Numbered from the stretch's first letter, positions 24,851 to 35,410 are shown. The stretch: 64,000 nucleotides of DNA from a virus (IMGVR_UViG_3300024999_000045:62001-126000), one strand, 5' to 3'. Notes: generated from the letters alone by a model not told the origin. Made by a program: numbers and translations.

Positions 24851-24868
24851 TATATTTTACCCCTTTCT

Positions 24869-27800
24869 TTATGATCTAGTTTTTCTAGTGATTTGGTGCA
24901 TAAAATCAGTTACATCATTAGTTTGAACATTAACGCTATCTTTGCCAAAGTTAAAGTTATTTTCTATAGTTTGACCACCAATCCCAGCTAAAGTAGTAGG
25001 CATATTGAATGTTGGAAGTTTAATATTTGCAACTATATCTTTTACAATATTTAAACCTTCTAAGAAATTAGGAGTATCTGTATCATTTAGTAGTAATTCT
25101 TTTTTATGAACATACATTAAGCCTTCTTGGTTTCCAGTATATAAACCAGTTTCACCAGTTACAAGACTACTTTTATATGAACCGTCAGCTTTAACTCCTG
25201 TTATTTTATAATCTCCACCAGCAGTTTTCACTATAGTTCCTACACTTAAACCTTTTTGTGCCGTTCCATCTGCTTGGGCTTTTACTACTGTTGGGGCTGT
25301 AGATTTAGAACCATTATTTAGAATATTTCCAATAATTTCTTTCCCTTTGTCAATGAAACTTTCAACTTTATCAACAGTATTAGATACAAAAGTTCCTCCA
25401 CTACTTTTACTAGAACCACCAGATGAAGGTATTTTACTTGGGTCAATATTATCACCAGTTAATAATGCATTTTTAGCAGTTAATTTAGCAAATTCAGCGG
25501 CTTCATATTTAACCATTGCATCTACATTACCTTTAAATTTAATAAATAAATTAGAATAGTGTATGTCGTATATTTTTTCAATACCAGCAAAATGTTTATC
25601 AAGTTTAATCTTTTCTTCGTCATTAGCTTTTTCAATAACATTACTTTGCTCATCAAATGCTTTCTTTTTAGTATCAATTAAACCTTTTTGATAATCAATT
25701 TCTGCTTTTAAACCATCTTGTTGTTTTCCAAATGCAATGTCTTTTTCCCAGTCAGCATAATCGGATTCCATACCGTAAAGAGTTTCGGTTTCTTGTTTTA
25801 TCTTACGTGGATCACTAACCCATTCCCAAGCACCATTTTGAAAGATTTTAACGTCTTTCTCAGCTTTGATATTTGCAAGTTTTAACCTTTGTTCTTCTAA
25901 GTCAAGAAGTTTTTTAGCTCTCGTCTCTTCTTCTTCTTTTTCCTTATTAGTAGCAACAAGTATATCAAGTTTTTCTTGAAGGGCGTCTATTGTTGCATTA
26001 ACACTATCTTCATAATCACTTTGGTTAGAACCATATATATCTTCTTCAATATTAGCAATTTTTTGTTTTTGTTTTTCCTCAAGTTGAAGATATTTATTTT
26101 CTTTATCTAAATCAACTATGCGTTTTGATAGTGCTTTTGCATTTTCTACCATATTAAGATTTGTTTCTTTAATTTCTTGATTTGTAGACTTTAAAACCGA
26201 TTCAAGTTTCTCTTTAGTGGAAATAAATATATCATCTGTCTTATTTACCTCAGAAGTTGTACTTTCTAACTCAGAAAGTGATTTTGTGGTTTCTTTAACA
26301 ATAGAATTATTAGCTGATAATTGTGCTTTTAAATTCTCATATTTTCCACTAAAATCATCGTCTTTTAGTAGTTTTTCGTTGTCTTTTAGCGTTTCTAACT
26401 CATTATTGAACGGTTTTAGAGCGTTTTCAGAGTCTTGAAATAAAATGGATATTTTATTTGAAGATATTGTTTGATTAAGAGAGAAAATCTCTTTATTTAA
26501 TGCCATTCCAGCGTTTTCGTTGTCTTTATACAAATCTTTTAAAGTTTTAAGAGTATTTTTAACACCTTCGACTCTATCTTGTTCGTCAGGATTATCTATT
26601 AGTGAATTAAATAAATTTTTATAAGTGTCTGTTTCATTATTATTCTCATCAAACCATTCATTGCTATTGTCATATCCAGAAGATTTTCTAACACTATCCG
26701 CTGTTTTTGATAAATTATTATTTGCAATATCAAGTTGGCCTAATTTGATTTTTCTGTTTTCAAGTAATTCAAGTGTTTTTTCTTCTTCTTTATTGTAATC
26801 TTTTTGTTGTTTGGCAATTTCAATTTGATATTCTAAAATTTCTGCTTTACGTTCTGTTTGTAATTGATCATAACTTATTGAATTTATGATATATTCCTTT
26901 GAATCTTTTAATGACCCTTTTGAGGAAGTATCTTTATCGGGATCGGGATCTGGAGTTCCATTTCCCACAATTGGATCCTTTATCACTACAGGGTCATTTA
27001 TTTCTTTAATAAGTTTTTCTATATCGGTTATTTGGTCTAAATAGTCTTGAGCTTCCTGTACTAATTCTCCAGATTTAATACCTTTAGTTAAAAATGCCTC
27101 TTGCATTTTTTTTGTAGATTCCTCGTTTAACTCCCAAACAAAATCTTTTTCATTTTTATATTTTTCATCTTTTAATTTTGCTCCCAAAATTTCATTAGCG
27201 AAAATACTTGCGGGATCAGACATTCCAAAATTAGTAGATTCAACCCCATAGTTAGCGGCTAAACTAGCCATTTGATTATAAGTTACAGTTTTTTTACCTT
27301 TAACAGATTCCCCTGCATTATAATATTTTCCACCAAGCGCAGATTCATCTACAACTACTTTTTCATAATGTTTTTTTTCTAATGCTAATAATTTCTTTTT
27401 AGCATCAAGAGACTCTATATAAGCAGCTTTCTCTGCATTGCTAAATGCTTTTACTTTATTTGTTGCTTCAACATATGAATTTCCTAATATATCTACTTTA
27501 TCTGCTAATTGTGGGAATAATTTTGCCATTTCAATTTGAATACTATGAAGTTTTTGTTCTTCCTCTTTTGTTCCTTTAGAAGCTTTTTTTAGTTCATCAT
27601 ATTCAGATGCAAGACTATCTAAAGTTTTTATTTTAGAATTGTTCCCTTTTATTTCTTCTGCTGTACTTTTGGCGGATTTAAGATTTTCCTCGTGTAATTT
27701 TTTTGCATTATCCGCTGCTTTTTGTGATGCATTACCCCACAACATTAATCCACCAACTATTGCACCTATTAATAATGGTATTCCGCCAACTAATATATTC

Positions 27801-28500
27801 ATAATTGTTAATTGTGTATTTAATGCGCCAGTTGCCGTACTAGCTCCAAACATAATTGGTATTAATGCTTTTAATGCATTACTCCAAGATAATATACCTT
27901 GTGCAGCTAATTGAATATTAATTGCTTTTAATGATAATGAAAGTTTTATAGCAATCCCCATAATTACTATAAACAAAATATTTAATGAACCAAATTTTTG
28001 ATTTAATCTATCTAACACTTCAACCATAGCAATTCCAAAATCAACAATTTCTTTTATTGAATCTGATTTTACTAATCCTTGCCAAAATTTAGTAACAGTT
28101 TCTTTGAAAGTATTTACCTTTGCATTTATTGAAGTCATATAAGTTTCTTGTTCCTTAGCGCTACTTCCGGCACTATTTAATGCAGATTCTGTTGCTTTAA
28201 TTCCATCCTCAATATTATTTAATAACGATGCAACTACAGTACCTTGTCTTTTACCCGCAATCATCTCTAAAAGTGTAGCACGTTTTTTATCTGTCAAATC
28301 TTTCCATACTTGGGAAACATCTTTCATAATTTCAAATGTAGATTTAAAACTATCATTATCTTTCATAATTTCTACACCAGATAATAATTTTATAGATTTT
28401 CTAAGTTCTGGGATTAATTCGCCTGACTCTTCATTTATTCCACGAAGCCTCATAGACACAGTTTTTAGGGCTGTTCCTACAACTTCGGGATCTTGAATTG
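24869..28500 (-). CDS. tape measure protein, exon 3
   Basis: The main part of the tape measure, 1210 codons starting in the middle of a codon after intron 2. The joined sequence ALTSIQDPEVVGTALKT-VSMRLRG fits the conserved phage tape-measure start domain (TIGR01760-like). A membrane-like stretch (SLNILFIVIMGIAIKL, then ILVGGIPLLIGAIVGGLML) is followed by long coiled coils and a C-terminal FNMPTTLAG...NNFNFG region. The whole spliced protein has 1585 residues, which would predict a long tail. Unspliced, the open frame begins only at 28459. Confidence 0.88.
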
Positions 28501-28722
28501 CCTTTATACCCTCGGTTTCCCGATATTTTTTAGGGGAGTAGACTATACCACCATCCTTTTAAAAGGACGCCCTTCGGTAGTCGTTGAGGGGAGTTAGTTT
28601 AAATAACTCAGCCCTGCTGATTGCCCAATCCTTTAAATTGTCACACTTTGGTATTAAAGGCTCTAAGGGGTTTCCAGCATATTCAGGGTTTTCTATATAT
28701 ATTACTATATATAGGCACTAGT
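28501..28722 (-). ncRNA. group I intron 2 in tape measure, ORF-less (222 nt)
   Basis: Exon 2 ends in ...ACAT and the intron ends in G before CAATTC. P7 is CAACGACTA with GGTATAGTCT (GACTA/TAGTC). A typical P4-P6-like GGGCAATCAGCAGGGC block can be read. Very short for a group I intron. Confidence 0.85.
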
Positions 28723-28849
28723 ATGTTAATGCATTTGCAGCCGTAATTAATCCGATACTTTCTTCTAATGTATTTCCAGCTTCATATAATGAGGCTGAAC
28801 TTCTCTTTAATGCATCTCCAATTCCACCTGATGTTATTGCGAAATTATT
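28723..28849 (-). CDS. tape measure protein, exon 2 (127 nt)
   Basis: An internal exon of 42 codons plus one base, between two introns. It encodes NNFAITSGGIGDALKRSSAS and AANALT, exactly the conserved continuation of the tape-measure motif AANEV-(G)-NNFA. It has no start codon of its own and would be missed by simple gene calling. Frame is kept on both sides: 999 + 127 + 3632 bases give 1586 codons. Confidence 0.85.
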
Positions 28850-29124
28850 CAACTTTGTTATCCTAAAGGCTTTTTATCCTCTAGTTCTTATAGTTTCCTA
28901 TAAGTTCAGCATATCTTTTCACCCTTAATATTACTTAGTGGGGCGCCCCTGCCTCTTGGACGAATTATAGTCTACTTTCATAGTATCATCGTCTATGCGT
29001 TGCGGCTGGTTAATATTTTAATATTAACCTTCACCTCTGATTAGCTTATATTTTTATACTTAGCTTTCCAGATTTTTTCAGGAGTTATCATTAGTATCTT
29101 AAGATACTAAGCGGCAATAAATTT
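28850..29124 (-). ncRNA. group I intron 1 in tape measure, ORF-less (275 nt)
   Basis: Exon 1 ends GTCGGT and the intron ends AAGTTG, meeting the U/G rule. P7 is a variant GCATA/TATGC (in CAACGCATA and AGATATGCTG). The 3' part, with GGATAAAAAGCC and GGATAAC, is shared with the terminase intron at 58324, so the two belong to one intron family. Confidence 0.8.
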
Positions 29125-30123
29125 ACCGACTTCATTCGCGGCATCAATTAAGTGGGCGGTTTCAGATATTTCTAAATTGAAGCCTTTTAATGTTGAAATA
29201 ATTGATTCAGTTGCTTCATCAATTCCAATATCGCCAATGTTACTATAAATTAAAGCTTGTTTTGCTAATTCAGCAGATTCTTTTATACTATAGTTTAATT
29301 TTGCAAATGAAGTGGTAGCATCAATTGCAGCTTTACTGCTATGTCCAACTTCAATAGCCATGCTATTAGCAGTTTTTAGAAATTTATCATAAGATTCTTC
29401 TGTCTCATCCGTAACTTTTTTCAAATTTACGATTGATGTATCTAATTGTGTAATTGTAGAAATTGCAGATCTTATAGCACGTACTGTCCCAAAAATGGCT
29501 GTTCCAGCAGCCGCCCACATGAGCATTTTTTTGGTATTTTTTGCAAACTCATTAAACCCACCTTCTGCATTAACTTTAGTTTCTTTTAAACCCGTGTTAA
29601 GAGTTTTTACAGACATATTTATTTCTTTCATTCTGGCAGACGCTGCTTTTGGTGCTAATCCATCTAAACTAGAGAGATTCTTTTTAATATTATTAATTTC
29701 ATTTTGAACTGGAATATTATTTACTTGACTTTTATAACTTGCCTGAGTACTTCTTAATTGCAACTCAATCTTTTGTTTATATAGAGCAACTTGTTCTTTT
29801 AATTTTAAATTTGTTTGTTGTTCTGCATTACGTATTTTATCTGCATTTGATTTTGCAGTATTACCTAATTTTACATGCGCTGCTCTTGTTTTTTCTATTT
29901 CTTTGTTATCAACATTAGCAACGATTTTTATAGGTTTAATATTTTTATTTAGTTCTTTTATTTGCCTATTGATATCGCTTACTTTTGTTTTATTAATATC
30001 AATAGAAATGCTCAATGGTTTTAATTTTTTACTAAATTCTTTTAATTCTTTATTAAAAGAATTTATTGATTTGGAACTTTGATCCAGTTGTGACCTAATT
30101 ATAATACTTAAATCATTTATCAT
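29125..30123 (-). CDS. tape measure protein, exon 1
   Basis: 333 codons. Long Lys/Asn-rich coiled coil (about residues 1-180), then the conserved tape-measure domain start: AIRSAISTITQLDTSIVNLKK, TDETEESYDKFLKTANSMA, KLNYSIKESAELAKQALIYS and HLIDAANEVG. Translation without splicing would end ten codons later at 29107. AGGAGG precedes the ATG. The gene starts 90 bases after a terminator. Confidence 0.9.
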
Positions 30124-30212
30124 AAAATTACCTCCTTTTTGAAGTATAAAAAATATCTCTACATCTCAATTCACAAAAAATATGAATTCAAATATAGAGA
30201 TAAAATTGCATT

Positions 30213-30242
30213 AAAAAAGAAGTAGATTTTAGTCTACTTCTT
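30213..30242 (-). terminator. terminator between accessory island and tape measure
   Basis: 10-bp stem AAGAAGTAGA/TCTACTTCTT with a 6-base loop and an A-run on the plus side (T-run on the minus transcript). It ends the transcript of the endonuclease gene just upstream of the tape measure. Confidence 0.85.
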
Positions 30243-30267
30243 CAAAACTTTTATTTGATTTTTATAT

Positions 30268-32040
30268 TTAACTTGTTCTATATTTCATATAACAATCTCT
30301 ATTACAAAAATGTAATTTACTGTTTTTAAAACGACCTTCAGTTATCTCAAATTCACTAGAACAATTATCACATTTTATTATTTTAGAACCCAATTTCTGA
30401 TGTTCTAAGTGACATTTTTTAGAACAAAAATTTAATTTTCCTTCTTTACAATTAATAATATATGTTTCATATTCTTGGCCGCAATTATTACAATTTATTT
30501 TATTTTTTTTAGTTTCATCTGTATTATAATCATAAGAACATTTTCGACTGCAAAAATGTTTCTTTGTTCTATTATATAAAGAAATAGACTTTTCAACATC
30601 TTTATAACAATTATCACATTTAAATGTAATTAATTTTCGTATCTTATTTCTTTCTGTACGATCAAGTAAATTATCAATATCTTTGGCTTTATATTCTATA
30701 TATGGCTTAATAATATTATTATTTAAAACCAATTGATTGTTTATTATAGAATAATTAAAACTATTATATTCTAATAAATTCCCATTGTTTTTTATATAGA
30801 ATTTAATTAAATGTTCGCATAATTTAATATTATTCATAATGTCTGTTTCCCATAAATACAATATTTCTATTTTATAATATTTTTTTATATATGTGTGCTT
30901 GGATTTATCTCTCTTTATATCTTTTTGTTGCATTTGATTTAAACAATTATATTTTAATGGATTACTATGGAAATAATCTCCCATAACTTCAATACACAAA
31001 TTATGTTCTAATATATAATTATCTACAGAATAATATTTATAATTATATTCATTCTCATATTTTATGTCTAATTTTTTTAGTAACTTATTTACTTCTTTTT
31101 GTGGTTTCGTTTGTCTATCAAAAATACCAGTTGAATACATTTTTGTTGTCAATATTCTTTGAGCATTTCTTTGTTTTGCCGTATGTTTTGTGCCAAATTG
31201 AGAGTGTTTTTCTCCTAAATAATATTTAGATCTATACTCCCAATAACATGTTTGACTACAAAAATTATGATTATCGTTATATTTATTTTTCTTATTATAA
31301 TCATAAGGAATAACTTCTATGTCCAAATTACAATTTGTGCATTTTGTTTCTATTCTATTATATTGATAACTATCTTCGCCTTTAGGCTCAAATTCTTTTT
31401 TATATTTCCAATAACAATTCGAGCTGCAAAAAGTATTTTTACTTTTTAAATATACACTTAAAAAATCAACAGTTTCTTTTTGACAATATTTACAGTTTGA
31501 TTTAACATTTAATGCTTTATTTGCTATTATTAAATCTGTACTTAGTAATAAAGTGATATCTTTAAAAGATTTACTTGGAACTTTATCGACTAATTCATTA
31601 ATAAAAACTATTTTATTATTTATAATTGAATCTATAATAATTTTGTATTCATTTAAATTCCAATTTTCTTTAATAATTAAATTGCTTTTTCTTTTTAAAT
31701 AACTACAAACCTTACACGAATAAACATATCCGCCACACGTTTTAACATCTTTATTAAATTCTTCTAAAGGCAACAATAAATCACAAGTACTGCATTTTCT
31801 GTAACCTTCTTGCACTTCAATAAAAAACTCTGGAATAAATTTGTTACATATTTCTTTATATGTCATTTTAAAATGCTTTTGCAAAGGAAACATACTAAAA
31901 CCTTTATTTTTCATTTTTTCGTATTCTGTTCTATATGGATGTCTATTTAATAGCTCTGATAATTCTTTTATCTCTTTTATTGAAACGTCCATTCTTTCTT
32001 GGTCTGATAAATCACAAAATTTAGAAAATTGATTTGCCAT
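30268..32040 (-). CDS. EDxHD/VSR-like homing endonuclease with zinc fingers
   Basis: 590 residues. The nuclease core (about 330-420) has the I-Bth0305I-type line LCIEVMGDYFHSNPLKY with E, D and H in the EDxHD arrangement, followed by K-D-KRDKSKH and EILYLWETD. Before and after it lie about five treble-clef zinc fingers of the form CxxC...FCSxxC-Y-x-Y (for example NFCSQTCYWEYRS and HFCSRKCSYDY). It is free-standing and lies between the tape measure and the accessory island, near two ORF-less introns in the tape-measure gene that it could once have mobilised. Confidence 0.85.
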   Translation of the reverse strand: MANQFSKFCDLSDQERMDVSIKEIKELSELLNRHPYRTEYEKMKNKGFSMFPLQKHFKMTYKEICNKFIPEFFIEVQEGYRKCSTCDLLLPLEEFNKDVKTCGGYVYSCKVCSYLKRKSNLIIKENWNLNEYKIIIDSIINNKIVFINELVDKVPSKSFKDITLLLSTDLIIANKALNVKSNCKYCQKETVDFLSVYLKSKNTFCSSNCYWKYKKEFEPKGEDSYQYNRIETKCTNCNLDIEVIPYDYNKKNKYNDNHNFCSQTCYWEYRSKYYLGEKHSQFGTKHTAKQRNAQRILTTKMYSTGIFDRQTKPQKEVNKLLKKLDIKYENEYNYKYYSVDNYILEHNLCIEVMGDYFHSNPLKYNCLNQMQQKDIKRDKSKHTYIKKYYKIEILYLWETDIMNNIKLCEHLIKFYIKNNGNLLEYNSFNYSIINNQLVLNNNIIKPYIEYKAKDIDNLLDRTERNKIRKLITFKCDNCYKDVEKSISLYNRTKKHFCSRKCSYDYNTDETKKNKINCNNCGQEYETYIINCKEGKLNFCSKKCHLEHQKLGSKIIKCDNCSSEFEITEGRFKNSKLHFCNRDCYMKYRTS

Positions 32041-32150
32041 AAATAATCCTCCTGTAGGGTTTTAATTCCTGAAATATAAAATTGAGGAAGAACTCAGGAT
32101 GTTCTTGTCAAAATAATCGATCAAATTATTTCTATCCCCAAAACTTTAAA

Positions 32151-32468
32151 TTAACTATTATAAATTCTAACATCTATATCATTATTCAATACCAAAATTG
32201 AATCATTATAACCCTCATAATTTTCTACTTCAATTATTTTACTTATGTAATTTATATCAATATCAAATCTACTTTCATCTTCATTTGAATATAAGGTTAA
32301 TATATCAAGTTTATCAACGCCCCAGTATTCAAAATCTTCTAAAAATAACACTGTTTTAATACAATTGGAAATCTCGATTACTAACATTTTACCTTCTGAT
32401 TGCTTAAGTCTTTTCTCTAAATCATTAATACTAATCTCTTTGTTTTCTTCATAAGTATTTTTTCTCAT
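32151..32468 (-). CDS. hypothetical protein under operator control
   Basis: 105 residues; the start at 32468 follows TAGGAG directly, while an upstream ATG at 32513 has no site. Acidic, mixed alpha/beta, no family recognised. A good minus-strand promoter overlapped by a 9-bp palindrome lies 70-100 bases upstream. Confidence 0.65.
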   Translation of the reverse strand: MRKNTYEENKEISINDLEKRLKQSEGKMLVIEISNCIKTVLFLEDFEYWGVDKLDILTLYSNEDESRFDIDINYISKIIEVENYEGYNDSILVLNNDIDVRIYNS

Positions 32469-32535
32469 AAAAAATCTCCTATAGTATATGATGTTAAAGT
32501 AAAGGTTGCGCAACCATTAATACTTTACAAACATT

Positions 32536-32569
32536 ATTCTATAAGAGATTGTCTTGAGTGTCAAGACAA
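32536..32569 (-). promoter_or_regulatory. promoter with palindromic operator
   Basis: On the minus strand TTGACA (32564-32559), a 17-base spacer and TAGAAT (32541-32536). The palindrome TTGTCTTGA-CAC-TCAAGACAA (32549-32569) covers the -35 box and part of the spacer, the classical place for repressor action. The small repressor gene at 32609 lies just upstream. Confidence 0.75.
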
Positions 32570-32608
32570 TTTTCAATTTATTTTTCCATAATATAAGAAA
32601 TATTTTTA

Positions 32609-32803
32609 TTATTCTATATAAAATATACTTTCTACTGGTGTATTAAGCATTTTACTAATATTTAAACCGACTTCCAAACTTGTGTTATATTTATTTAATA
32701 TTATATTTGATAATGTTTTATGAGATATTCCAATTTTTTCAGCTAACCAAGTTTGTTTAATACCACGTTCTTTTAAAATTTCTTTTAACTTATTTTTTAC
32801 CAC
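32609..32803 (-). CDS. small XRE/Cro-like repressor
   Basis: 64 residues, a single helix-turn-helix of the HTH_26/Cro type: ILKERGIKQTWLAEKIGISH-KTLSNIILNKYNTSLEVGLNI with the closing LNTPVESIFYIE. It is the best candidate to bind the palindrome at 32549 and control the gene at 32151. It has its own promoter at 32888-32916. Confidence 0.88.
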   Translation of the reverse strand: MVKNKLKEILKERGIKQTWLAEKIGISHKTLSNIILNKYNTSLEVGLNISKMLNTPVESIFYIE

Positions 32804-32826
32804 AATAATAAAATCCTTTCAAAATT

Positions 32827-32916
32827 TAATATATCAATAAAAATGTTGGATATTCCAAATAAAAGTTTAGTTTATTGATATAAAACTATTGTAAGGCAAA
32901 ACTTTTATCTTGTCAA
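32827..32916 (-). promoter_or_regulatory. repressor promoter with 12-bp inverted repeat in the leader
   Basis: Minus-strand TTGACA (32916-32911), 17-base spacer, TACAAT (32893-32888). In the leader, TATATCAATAAA and its exact complement TTTATTGATATA are about 30 bases apart, forming a possible long-loop hairpin or a regulator site. Confidence 0.65.
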
Positions 32917-32940
32917 TTAAGATTTTTGGTTTAATAATTT

Positions 32941-33756
32941 TTATTCTTTATCTTCTAAATACAACTTACAACTATGAACACCGTCATCATAAACTATTCC
33001 CTCAAGGTTTACAAAACTATCATAAAATATATAACCACCAACCGTAGATTTTGAATTTTTTAAAGATTCAAAAAAATCTACTTCTCGTAATTCTTCTTTA
33101 CTTGAAATATTTTCAGAATAGTTTGTTATTGTTAAAGGATAATATTTTTCTCCAATATAGTCACTAAATCCAACAATATTAATTTTTTTATTTTCTAATT
33201 CTGTTTTTTCTTTATTCCACACATGTAAAAAGATACCCTCTTTATTATTATAATCATGTTTAGCTATATTAACAGCTACTACAAAACCATCTTCAAATAC
33301 ACATGTATTATAAGTTATATTTCCTAGAGGCATAAATTTTTGTATAGAAATTTTTACTGGAGTATTAGTATTTTCTACCTTAACTTCCTCAACCACTGGT
33401 TCAACTTTAGCTACTTCCTTAACTTCTTCTTTAACTACAGGTTTAACACTAGCCTCAATGTCCTTAGTAGGCAAAACGTCAGCCCCACCAACTTTATCAT
33501 TGATGCTAACCGTTCTTGTAGTTTCATTCCAAATAATATTCTTATTTAATAATTCTCCAACGGATCGGAGTGGAATATACGTTGTACCTTCCAAAATAAA
33601 ATTATCTGAATCAACTTTCTTACCATTAACCTCAACATTTACCGAATTCATAGCAACATCAATACTCTTCCAAACACCATTTGCTAACACAGGAACCGTC
33701 AAAGTCACCAACAACGTAACTACCATACCTAAAATAAAACCTTTAAAAACTTTCAT
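32941..33756 (-). CDS. secreted copper-amine-oxidase-N (stalk) domain protein
   Basis: 271 residues with a signal peptide (KGFILGMVVTLLVTLTVPVLANG) and then a CuAO_N1-like stalk domain: VEVNGKKVDSDNFILEGTTYIPLRSVGELLNKNIIWNETT read in parts as the usual 'V.vnGk.v......i.G.TYvPLR..ge.lg..v.W...'. A Glu/Val-rich linker and an unassigned beta-rich C-terminal domain follow. In Clostridium such proteins are exported and bind the cell surface. As a phage accessory gene it could alter the lysogen's surface; this is inference. Confidence 0.8.
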   Translation of the reverse strand: MKVFKGFILGMVVTLLVTLTVPVLANGVWKSIDVAMNSVNVEVNGKKVDSDNFILEGTTYIPLRSVGELLNKNIIWNETTRTVSINDKVGGADVLPTKDIEASVKPVVKEEVKEVAKVEPVVEEVKVENTNTPVKISIQKFMPLGNITYNTCVFEDGFVVAVNIAKHDYNNKEGIFLHVWNKEKTELENKKINIVGFSDYIGEKYYPLTITNYSENISSKEELREVDFFESLKNSKSTVGGYIFYDSFVNLEGIVYDDGVHSCKLYLEDKE

Positions 33757-33880
33757 AATTTAACCTCCATATATAATATTATTATTTACAATATCAAACA
33801 TTATATTACATATGGGAATTTATTGCAACGTTGTCAATAGGTTTTATGGAATTTTAGTCGTTTTGGTTGATGTTATATTT

Positions 33881-34888
33881 TTATTTATCTTTTAAATCAC
33901 TCATCATTTGTTTGATTTTATCTCTTGTTTCAGCTTTAGACTTAGGTTTAACATAACTCTGACGAGTGGTTTCTATTGATTTATGATTTCCAATTTCAGC
34001 AGCAAGACTAATGTCCCCAGTTTTTTCAGTAATCATATTAAGAGTTGTTTTTCTAATACAATGGGCATGAAAATCTTCAATGCCTAATATTTTTCCCATT
34101 TTACGAATTCTATTTTGTAACGTACCTTTTTTCATTGCATTATATTGGTTATTATATCTTGAAATAAACAAAGAATCTATTTCTAAATTATCCATTTCTT
34201 TTCTCATTTCCAACCATTCATTAATTAAATCTCTAGTTGATTCAGAAAATGCAACTTCTACTCTATATCCTCTTTTTTCTCTAATATCTTTAAACAACAT
34301 ATTTTCTAAATCAAAAGAACTAAGAATTAATTTTTCTAAAGCACCTATTCTATTTGCACTATCTAATGCAATCTCAAATAATATTTTATCTTGAATATCA
34401 AACTTTGTACTATCTTTTAGTCCTTCTTTTATTCTTTCTACTTCTTCATCATTTAAAAAATATGAATTGATTATTTTTTCATCATTAGCACCTTGCATTC
34501 TATCTATTTTCTTATCAAAAGGATGCATTGGCACTAATCTTCTTTTCATTGACCATAAATAAAATGAAGATATGGCAGCAACTTTATTATTTACTGCTTT
34601 TTTATTATTCTTTAATGTATCTACACAAAATCCCATATATCCTTCAATTATATCAATAGCATCTTCAAAAAAACTATCTTCATATAATCCAACATTATTC
34701 CAATCTTCTGATAAATAAACTAAAAATTGTGTCATATTACTTTTATAAACTTTGTAAGTTGTATTTTCTACTTCTTTATTCTTTAAAATACTAGATTTTA
34801 GATATTTTTCATACAAAACTAAATTATCTTTATTAATTAAAGCCTTTTTATCATCTGTGAAATATCTTATTTTTACAATCTTTCCCAT
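33881..34888 (-). CDS. tyrosine recombinase
   Basis: 335 residues from the ATG at 34888, behind AGGTGGGG. SAM-like N-terminal core-binding domain (TYKVYKSNMTQFLVYL), then catalytic positions SANRIGAL (Arg I), HAHCIRKT (His-x-x-Arg), GNHKSIETTRQSY (His and nucleophile Tyr). It is distinct from the serine integrase at 15.9 kb and lies among late structural genes, so it probably serves the accessory island or resolves multimers. Confidence 0.88.
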   Translation of the reverse strand: MGKIVKIRYFTDDKKALINKDNLVLYEKYLKSSILKNKEVENTTYKVYKSNMTQFLVYLSEDWNNVGLYEDSFFEDAIDIIEGYMGFCVDTLKNNKKAVNNKVAAISSFYLWSMKRRLVPMHPFDKKIDRMQGANDEKIINSYFLNDEEVERIKEGLKDSTKFDIQDKILFEIALDSANRIGALEKLILSSFDLENMLFKDIREKRGYRVEVAFSESTRDLINEWLEMRKEMDNLEIDSLFISRYNNQYNAMKKGTLQNRIRKMGKILGIEDFHAHCIRKTTLNMITEKTGDISLAAEIGNHKSIETTRQSYVKPKSKAETRDKIKQMMSDLKDK

Positions 34889-34945
34889 TTTATCCCCACC
34901 TATTATTATATTTATATCTATATATAAATTCATTAATTTTCTAAT

Positions 34946-35410
34946 TTACTTCAGACTTAATTTAAGTCCAGTCATTGTCATTCCTTTTTTAAACGATAAC
35001 AATAATTTTCCACTTTTTAAATCATCTCTTGTATTTTGTGTAAAAGGTCTTGGCTTTTCATATTCATAAGGTGATTTACCAAACATATCTCCAGTAAAAT
35101 CATAACCTTCGCCAGTTTCTACTACTCTTGCAATATTTTTACCAGTAAAATCATCTTCTCTGACATTGGTTATAATTACACCATTTTGTAGAGTATTTCT
35201 GTCAATTTCAATATCTTCTAATAATCCACCAGTGCGTTCATATTTATGTGGACTTTCACTTTGGCTATCATATTGATCATAAACATCTGTTTGAATATGT
35301 TCTTGCATCAAAAGTTTAACATCTTCAGCCACAACCGTATCTAAAACTACTTTTAGCTGTTTATCAACGTATTTTGCCAATTCAGCCATATTTTTAAAGG
35401 TTTTGCCCAT
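34946..35410 (-). CDS. HK97 gp10-like tail component candidate
   Basis: 154 residues. N-terminal helix (AELAKYVDKQLKVVLDTVVAEDVKLLM), then YDQYDSQSESPHKYERTGGLLEDI, a pattern seen in minor tail or connector proteins of the gp10 type. The C-terminal PRPFTQNTRDDLKSG resembles the same family. Its place next to the accessory island, away from the connectors at 48-50 kb, is unusual. Confidence 0.5.
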   Translation of the reverse strand: MGKTFKNMAELAKYVDKQLKVVLDTVVAEDVKLLMQEHIQTDVYDQYDSQSESPHKYERTGGLLEDIEIDRNTLQNGVIITNVREDDFTGKNIARVVETGEGYDFTGDMFGKSPYEYEKPRPFTQNTRDDLKSGKLLLSFKKGMTMTGLKLSLK

